Of a DNA stretch of 43,735 bases, positions 39,456 through 43,735 are shown in pieces. This stretch comes from Chloroflexota bacterium (lineage in GTDB: Bacteria; Chloroflexota; Limnocylindria; P2-11E; CF-107). A model generated the notes under the pieces. The model saw nothing but the letters and a program-made list of their open reading frames with translations, was not told where the DNA came from and searched no databases. The translations under genes and the position numbers were made by a program. Numbering within the stretch: the first letter of the stretch is position 1; each line of letters starts with the position of its first letter. The stretch lies in assembly GCA_005881435.1 (NCBI GenBank), contig VBHP01000002.1:15446-59180 (forward strand), read 5' to 3'.

Positions 39456-40438
39456 GCGCGCGTCGCGCGATGCCCACCGACGTGCGCGCCGTCGCCGAGG
39501 TCTTTCGACTGGCGCGAGCGAACCCCGAGCGCGGGATGGTCGCGTCGGTGTTGCCGCTGTCGTTCGTCATGGCGCTCGCCGATCCGTTCACGCTTTTGCG
39601 AGGCGGACTCGGCATACATCCGACGGCGAGACTTTTCGTCGAGTCGCAGGGACGCATGCGTGCGGCGGCGTTGGTCTATCTGGCACGTCGTCCGGAGTGG
39701 GTGGTGTTGCTGCTCGCCGCGCGGCCGGATCCGGGCGGCGCGGATGGCGCATTCCGCGTGTTGAGCGAGGTCTGTGCGGCGGCCGCGAGAGAAGGGATGC
39801 AGCGTGTCTTCGCCGCGGTTCCGGATCAACCGGTTTCGCGCGAGACGCTTTTCCAGGCGGGCTTCTATTCGTACACGACCGAAACCTGGTACGTGGCGAG
39901 CGGTCCGGTGACGGCAACGACGAAGACGACTCGTTCGGTGAGGCCGGCGCGCGGACGGGACGCCCATGACCTGTTCAAGTTGTATCTGCGGACGACGCCG
40001 CACGCTGTGCAGCGGGCCGAGCAACTGACGGTCACTGACTTCGATCTTGATCGGCGCGCGGGCGCGCTCGCGCCGCCCCACCTTCTCGAGGGGAATCCGC
40101 TGTCGATGCGGCGCGGCGCGATGCTGATCACAAGAGACGGTCAGGACGCGATCGATGCAACGTATGTTGGTTTCCATGGACGGGGCGTGCATCCGCATGT
40201 CTGCAAACTCCGGACGGCGCATGTCGATGTCGATTTGGCGCGCGACCTGATTCGAATCGGTGCTGCCTCGCTGGACGCTCACCACGCCGTCGCATCTCCG
40301 GTTCGTCCGTATGAGGAGCATGTCGCTCGAGCGCTTGAATCCGAAGGCTTTCGGCCTGTGGCAGGAGCGATGCTTTTCGTGAAGGAGCTTGCGGTGCGCA
40401 TCGAGGAACGCGCGCTCGCCCCCGCTGTGGTGCGCTAA
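39452..40438 (+). CDS. GNAT-like acetyltransferase-fold protein, third gene of the pdx operon
   Basis: A 328-residue protein with weak GNAT (acetyltransferase) character. The N-terminal half has RRAMPTDVRAVAEVFRLAR near residue 4 and LVYLARRPEWVVLLLAARPD near 78. The second half repeats the layout (VRPARGRDAHDLFKLYLRTTPHAVQRAEQ near 168; HVCKLRTAHVDVDLARDLIRIG near 250), suggesting tandem GNAT domains. A clear acetyl-CoA P-loop (Q/RxxGxG/A) is not visible. It may modify or bind something in B6 metabolism or be inactive. GTG 39452 overlaps the PdxT stop, and its own stop overlaps the convergent regulator's stop. Confidence 0.7.
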   Translation: MSARRAMPTDVRAVAEVFRLARANPERGMVASVLPLSFVMALADPFTLLRGGLGIHPTARLFVESQGRMRAAALVYLARRPEWVVLLLAARPDPGGADGAFRVLSEVCAAAAREGMQRVFAAVPDQPVSRETLFQAGFYSYTTETWYVASGPVTATTKTTRSVRPARGRDAHDLFKLYLRTTPHAVQRAEQLTVTDFDLDRRAGALAPPHLLEGNPLSMRRGAMLITRDGQDAIDATYVGFHGRGVHPHVCKLRTAHVDVDLARDLIRIGAASLDAHHAVASPVRPYEEHVARALESEGFRPVAGAMLFVKELAVRIEERALAPAVVR

Positions 40439-42195
40439 CTTCGACCGAGCTCTGCGAGTCGGCTTACGGCCTCGGCGCGATTTGCGGCTCCGAGCTTGCT
40501 GCGCGCGTTCGCGACGTGCCGAGCGATGGTGTGTTCGCTTAGGTCCAGGCGGCTCGCGATATCGCGATTTGTCAGACCACGGGCCGCAAGCTGGAGGACC
40601 TCGACTTCTCTCTCGCTGAGGGCGGTGTCAGACGCTGGACGTGAACTCAATCGTCGCGCCAACACTCCTAGATCATCACGGCGACGGCCCGCGCGCTCGA
40701 CGAGCTCGCGAGCGCGACTTGTACCCAGCTTCGCCAGAGCGCGGATGCCTGCCTCGCGCGCATCTTGCGGAGCGCTGTCATCTTCTGCATGACGCATCGC
40801 GATCTCGGCGGTGACATTTGGCCGACCGGCCACGAGCGCCATCTCCACAACGCTGAGTCCCCTCAATCCGCGGGCTGTCAGACCCAGCGCGGCTTCTGAC
40901 GCGATCTGTGGTGGAACCAGAATCGGCCGACGCCATGCAGTGACCTTGATTAGACGGTGCAGAGACCTCGCAGCCCATTCTGTTGGATTTATCGCTGTCA
41001 TCCACGTCAGAGCTGAGACTTGAGCCCACACCGAACCGGATAGCCGGGCTTGTTCGAGTGCGTCAGCAAATGAGGAATGACGTGGTCTGGTGAATCCGTC
41101 AAGCAGCAGAGGAATGACCCTTAGCCCGGGTGCCGCTCGCCGCGCTTCGACCAGCAAAGCCTCGAGTCCGGTCTCATCACGTTTCTTGCCTGAAAGGACA
41201 TCCAACGCGATGCTCCAAGAGCGGGCCTGTAACTCAGCCCGCGGAGACGCCATTCCGACCGCAACGCGGTCAAGAACTCTCACGCTCCAGGCAAACCGCT
41301 CGTCAGCACGCAACGACATAAGAGGGATCAGGTGGCCGAGCATTTCCCAAGTTCCGAGCGGGCTGTATCCAACAGCGCTTGCTACCAGCGATGGCCACGA
41401 AAGCTCCGCGACGCCACCACCCGCGGCATACTCGATCAATCCTTCCAAGTCGTTGGCGACAGTTCGCAATTGTTCGCCCTGGCCTCCCAGTCTCTGACCG
41501 CTTCGCGCCAGGCCAAGCGCGATTTGCAGACGTCCCCCGTGAACCTCCGATATAGACAGCAGAACGGCGTCTTGAAGTGCCCGATACAGAAGATGGCGTC
41601 GAGCCGGCATGTCAGGCCTGTTTAGTGTCACGCTTGAAAACCTCGTTCCGAGCATCAAGCGCATGAGCTTCTTGTGGCGTCGCCAATCTCGGTTCAGTTG
41701 GAGCTCATGTATATCGAAGAGCGCCGTTTGGTGAACCGAAGGACCAACCGGAGCCGTCGTTTGGCTGATGGGGGCCAACCAGATGTCCCGAATGCCTTCC
41801 AATTCGATCGACTCCAGTGGCCGCAACTCAAGGCATTTCTGCAGATCGTCCCAGTCGCCGTAGTCGATCGCCGTAACAGCGCGATATCTGTCAAACAGAG
41901 GATCGATGCCGAGCGGAAGCCGACGAACGAGTTGAATCAATTGTCGACCGTACGGGCCATCCGTCGTGACGCCATCCATCAGTGCTCGAAGCTTCTCGCG
42001 TACCACCGGCCAGTCCTGTGCTTGAAAAGCCACGACGAGCTCCGGCGGGAGATCTTCAAAGGTTCCAAATGCCCAGGGGTCGAAGTCGACGGGTAGGGGT
42101 GCAAACGGAGTCCTTCTCAAAGTGCCGTCCCGAAAATGCTCAACCCGCTCAGGTTTCTGTGCGGCCCAACTGAAATTCTCATAACTGCTCCCCAC
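40435..42195 (-). CDS. Orphan LuxR-family transcriptional regulator with helical-repeat N-terminus
   Basis: A 586-residue protein. The C-terminal ~65 residues form a LuxR/GerE helix-turn-helix: LSEREVEVLQLAARGLTNRDIASRL then LSEHTIARHVANARSKLGAANRAEAV. The first ~510 residues have no recognised receiver, PAS or P-loop domain, but show regular helical pairs with Ala/Leu spacing (SALTWMTAINPTEWAARSLHRLI; AGIRALAKLGTSRARELVERA), as in TPR/ARM repeats of MalT-type regulators lacking the ATPase. Base composition looks less GC-rich than upstream genes. GTG 42195 is the first in-frame start, with TAGACT 15 bases upstream. Function and ligand are unknown. Confidence 0.8.
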   Translation of the reverse strand: MGSSYENFSWAAQKPERVEHFRDGTLRRTPFAPLPVDFDPWAFGTFEDLPPELVVAFQAQDWPVVREKLRALMDGVTTDGPYGRQLIQLVRRLPLGIDPLFDRYRAVTAIDYGDWDDLQKCLELRPLESIELEGIRDIWLAPISQTTAPVGPSVHQTALFDIHELQLNRDWRRHKKLMRLMLGTRFSSVTLNRPDMPARRHLLYRALQDAVLLSISEVHGGRLQIALGLARSGQRLGGQGEQLRTVANDLEGLIEYAAGGGVAELSWPSLVASAVGYSPLGTWEMLGHLIPLMSLRADERFAWSVRVLDRVAVGMASPRAELQARSWSIALDVLSGKKRDETGLEALLVEARRAAPGLRVIPLLLDGFTRPRHSSFADALEQARLSGSVWAQVSALTWMTAINPTEWAARSLHRLIKVTAWRRPILVPPQIASEAALGLTARGLRGLSVVEMALVAGRPNVTAEIAMRHAEDDSAPQDAREAGIRALAKLGTSRARELVERAGRRRDDLGVLARRLSSRPASDTALSEREVEVLQLAARGLTNRDIASRLDLSEHTIARHVANARSKLGAANRAEAVSRLAELGRS

Positions 42196-42210
42196 AAAGC
42201 CCGAGCGACA

Positions 42211-42216
42211 AGTCTA
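42211..42216 (-). promoter_or_regulatory. -10-like box TAGACT of the LuxR-type gene
   Basis: On the minus strand TAGACT lies 15 bases before GTG 42195, implying a leader of roughly 8 bases. The same hexamer precedes ubiE. Confidence 0.4.
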
Positions 42217-42250
42217 GTTTGGCGTCAAGCCTCGTCGTGGCTCGTCGCGC

Positions 42251-42865
42251 GTGGCTGGTTCTGACCATCGATGGCTTCAGACGCAGAATCGGCGTGGCTT
42301 CTTGCAGCGCCTGGTTGGCGGTTTTGAGGGATGCGCTGTGATCGTTAGGCCCTTAGTAACTTCGGAAAACGACGTGGCAACGACGACTGGTCCTACCGAA
42401 TTTGTCCGTCTTTTGCATACAGCGACGCGGCCGCGGTCAAATCACCCAACGCAAAAACGTGTTGACCTTGAGCCGATTGACGTGCTGTCTTTGCTAGCCG
42501 CTGCATCTTGGAATGTCAGCTTCATGCTCCTCGATCGCTTCCTGCGCGATCTCGGCTTTCGGCGAGTGCCAGAGGTACAGCGCGCGTGCCGTTACGCCAC
42601 CGTGGTCCCGGTCGTAGTCCTGGTCACCCAATACCGCGCGCGCGCTTCAAAACGGGCGCATCTTCTATACGCGGAATGCGGGAGATTTCGCACGAGTGGC
42701 GCTTTTTTTGAAGACGCTGTGGCGATCATTCGGGCCGGGCAAATCGTCGCTTATCCGGTTCCCGCGATCGATGAGTCGGTACTAGCGGCGTCCTCGCTCT
42801 TCGCGGAGTGCTTCGAGGCGCAGCGACGAGATTTTCCGCGGCGCCGGACGCCGCCCGCTGCCTAA
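42251..42865 (+). CDS. Uncertain ORF, 204 residues, no family recognised
   Basis: An open frame filling most of the 736-base space between the LuxR-type gene and the Ycf45-like gene. From about residue 42 (GTG 42374) the sequence looks protein-like: TGPTEFVRLLHTATRP, VLSLLAAASWNVSFMLLDRFLRDLGFRRV, and FFEDAVAIIRAGQIVAYPVPAIDESVLAASSLFAE. The first 40 residues are less convincing, so the real start is probably 42374. It could be a small regulator or a decayed gene. If it is not real, this stretch holds only the promoter of the LuxR-type gene and nothing else that I can support. Confidence 0.45.
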   Translation: MAGSDHRWLQTQNRRGFLQRLVGGFEGCAVIVRPLVTSENDVATTTGPTEFVRLLHTATRPRSNHPTQKRVDLEPIDVLSLLAAASWNVSFMLLDRFLRDLGFRRVPEVQRACRYATVVPVVVLVTQYRARASKRAHLLYAECGRFRTSGAFFEDAVAIIRAGQIVAYPVPAIDESVLAASSLFAECFEAQRRDFPRRRTPPAA

Positions 42866-42931
42866 CGGCTCGACGCTATGCTGTCGATAAGCGAGTTGCC
42901 CGGAGATCGGAATTTCCGGGCATGTCGTCAG

Positions 42932-43735
42932 GTGGTGAAGGTGGCTCAGCCGACGACCGATGATCTTGACGCTCTGCTCCGCGGTCTCCCTCCCGATATT
43001 CACCAAAACCTTGCCGCAGTGGACGGACTCGACAGCCTATTAGAAGTCGTGATGGACCTAGGGCGTCCCGCGGAGGCCCGGTTTCCGGGACGGGAAGATA
43101 CCCTCGTCGACCGCGAAGTAACCGCGGAGGATCTGGCATATGTAATCGCTCGGATCGGTCAGTTCGGGGCTGACAATCGAGCAGGAATCGAACGGACACT
43201 TCATAGAATCTCGGCGCTGCGGAACCGCGCCGGCAAGGTCGTCGGACTAACGCTGCGTATCGGGCGTGCTGTCTATGGCACAAGCGACATCGTGCGAGAT
43301 GTCGTTGAATCCGGGAAGAGCATCCTTCTTCTTGGTCGGCCTGGCATGGGAAAGACGACAATGCTGCGAGAAGTCGCGCGCGTTCTGGCAGACGATCTCG
43401 GAAAGCGCGTTGTCATCGTCGACACCTCAAACGAGATCGGTGGCGATGGAGACATCCCTCACCCCGGCATAGGGCGTGCGCGCCGTATGCAAGTTCCAAC
43501 TCCGTCCCTGCAGCACTCCGTCATGATCGAGGCTGTCGAGAACCATATGCCCGAAGTAATCATCATCGACGAAATTGGCACAGAGCTTGAGTCGGTCGCC
43601 GCCCGAACAATTGCGGAGCGTGGGGTTCAGCTCATTGGTACCGCGCACGGGAACACCTTGGAAAATGTGATGCTCAATCCGACGCTTGCTGACCTTGTTG
43701 GTGGCATTCAAACGGTGACTCTCTCGGACGAGGAA
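42932..43735 (+). CDS. Ycf45/SpoIIIAA-like AAA ATPase (R3H-type family), partial at 3' end
   Basis: P-loop ATPase of the family that includes plastid Ycf45 and sporulation protein SpoIIIAA; bacterial long forms often end in an R3H nucleic-acid-binding domain, which would lie beyond the window. 268 residues are visible and the frame is still open at the edge. It has [12 protein letters not shown] near the start, [25 protein letters not shown] near 100, Walker [20 protein letters not shown] near 135, [29 protein letters not shown] near 165 and Walker [34 protein letters not shown] near 210. The start is one of GTG 42932, 42935 or 42941. Role unknown outside sporulation. Confidence 0.88.
   Translation, partial: MVKVAQPTTDDLDALLRGLPPDIHQNLAAVDGLDSLLEVVMDLGRPAEARFPGREDTLVDREVTAEDLAYVIARIGQFGADNRAGIERTLHRISALRNRAGKVVGLTLRIGRAVYGTSDIVRDVVESGKSILLLGRPGMGKTTMLREVARVLADDLGKRVVIVDTSNEIGGDGDIPHPGIGRARRMQVPTPSLQHSVMIEAVENHMPEVIIIDEIGTELESVAARTIAERGVQLIGTAHGNTLENVMLNPTLADLVGGIQTVTLSDEE

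Noticed and set aside
42922-42963. Short frame starting ATG 42922
   Set aside because: It stops after 13 codons and lies in a different frame from the conserved ATPase.
1-43735. CRISPR arrays, insertion sequences, prophage genes, restriction systems
   Set aside because: No spaced direct repeats, transposase motifs, integrase or phage structural motifs were seen. The HNH protein is stand-alone and the 18-bp repeats are coding.

Overview
The window is high-GC, densely packed bacterial chromosome with short intergenic gaps and many start/stop overlaps. The gene set includes an F420-type luciferase-like oxidoreductase, actinobacterial-type inositol-phosphate synthase and CDP-alcohol phosphotransferase, a split transketolase, PdxS/PdxT, menaquinone-type UbiE plus a polyprenyl synthase, NDH-2, RicT and a Ycf45/SpoIIIAA-like ATPase. 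Together these point to a Chloroflexota-type (for example Limnocylindria-like) or actinobacterial-grade lineage. That placement is inference from gene content, not a measured phylogeny. No CRISPR array, transposase, prophage gene or rRNA was seen. One tRNA-Arg(CCG) is present.

Layout. 1-4990 (minus): a pentose-phosphate operon in the order sugar kinase, transketolase N and C halves, 6-phosphogluconate dehydrogenase, glucose-6-phosphate dehydrogenase (cut by the window edge). 5046-9427 (plus): F420-type oxidoreductase, LemA, HtpX-like protease, aminoglycoside-phosphotransferase-like kinase and a membrane-anchored repeat protein. 9354-11158 (minus): DinB-like protein and a frameshifted NDH-2. 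11224-15888 (plus): a complete Liv-type ABC importer. 15899-17509 (minus): an unrecognised Lys/Pro-rich membrane protein. 17584-23459 (minus): ArsR regulator, then a compact run predicted to make inositol phospholipid and decorate it with sugar and acyl chains. 23555-25258: divergent CsoR-type repressor and RarA ATPase. 25314-28515: TatC, tRNA-Arg, small proteins and an orphan AAA ATPase. 28567-32663 (plus): class A penicillin-binding protein, UbiE and polyprenyl synthase. 32685-37036 (minus): two GT4 glycosyltransferases, HolB and RicT. 37128-40438: CsbD-like protein, HNH nuclease, PdxS-PdxT and a GNAT-like protein. 40435-43735: a LuxR-type regulator, an unrecognised ORF and a Ycf45/SpoIIIAA-like ATPase, in DNA that looks less GC-rich than the rest.

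Two things stand out. First, the 17.6-23.1 kb cassette places inositol-1-phosphate synthase, a phosphatidylinositol-phosphate-synthase-like enzyme, two LpxL/PatA-like acyltransferases, a PHP phosphoesterase and a PimA-like glycosyltransferase head to tail with gaps of -4 to 16 bases. This resembles the mycobacterial pgsA1-acyltransferase-pimA arrangement, but with the inositol synthase built in. Second, at least ten transcription-unit-leading genes have a -10-like hexamer (TAnnnT or nATACT) placed 6-8 bases before the start codon, with no Shine-Dalgarno sequence. Leaderless mRNA therefore looks like the default here, while operon-internal genes often use GGAGG-type sites or coupled overlaps. 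This pattern also helps choose several start codons.

Two genes (the ArsR regulator and NDH-2) need a one-base frame change to read as full family members. Whether these are real mutations or assembly errors cannot be decided from the sequence alone.
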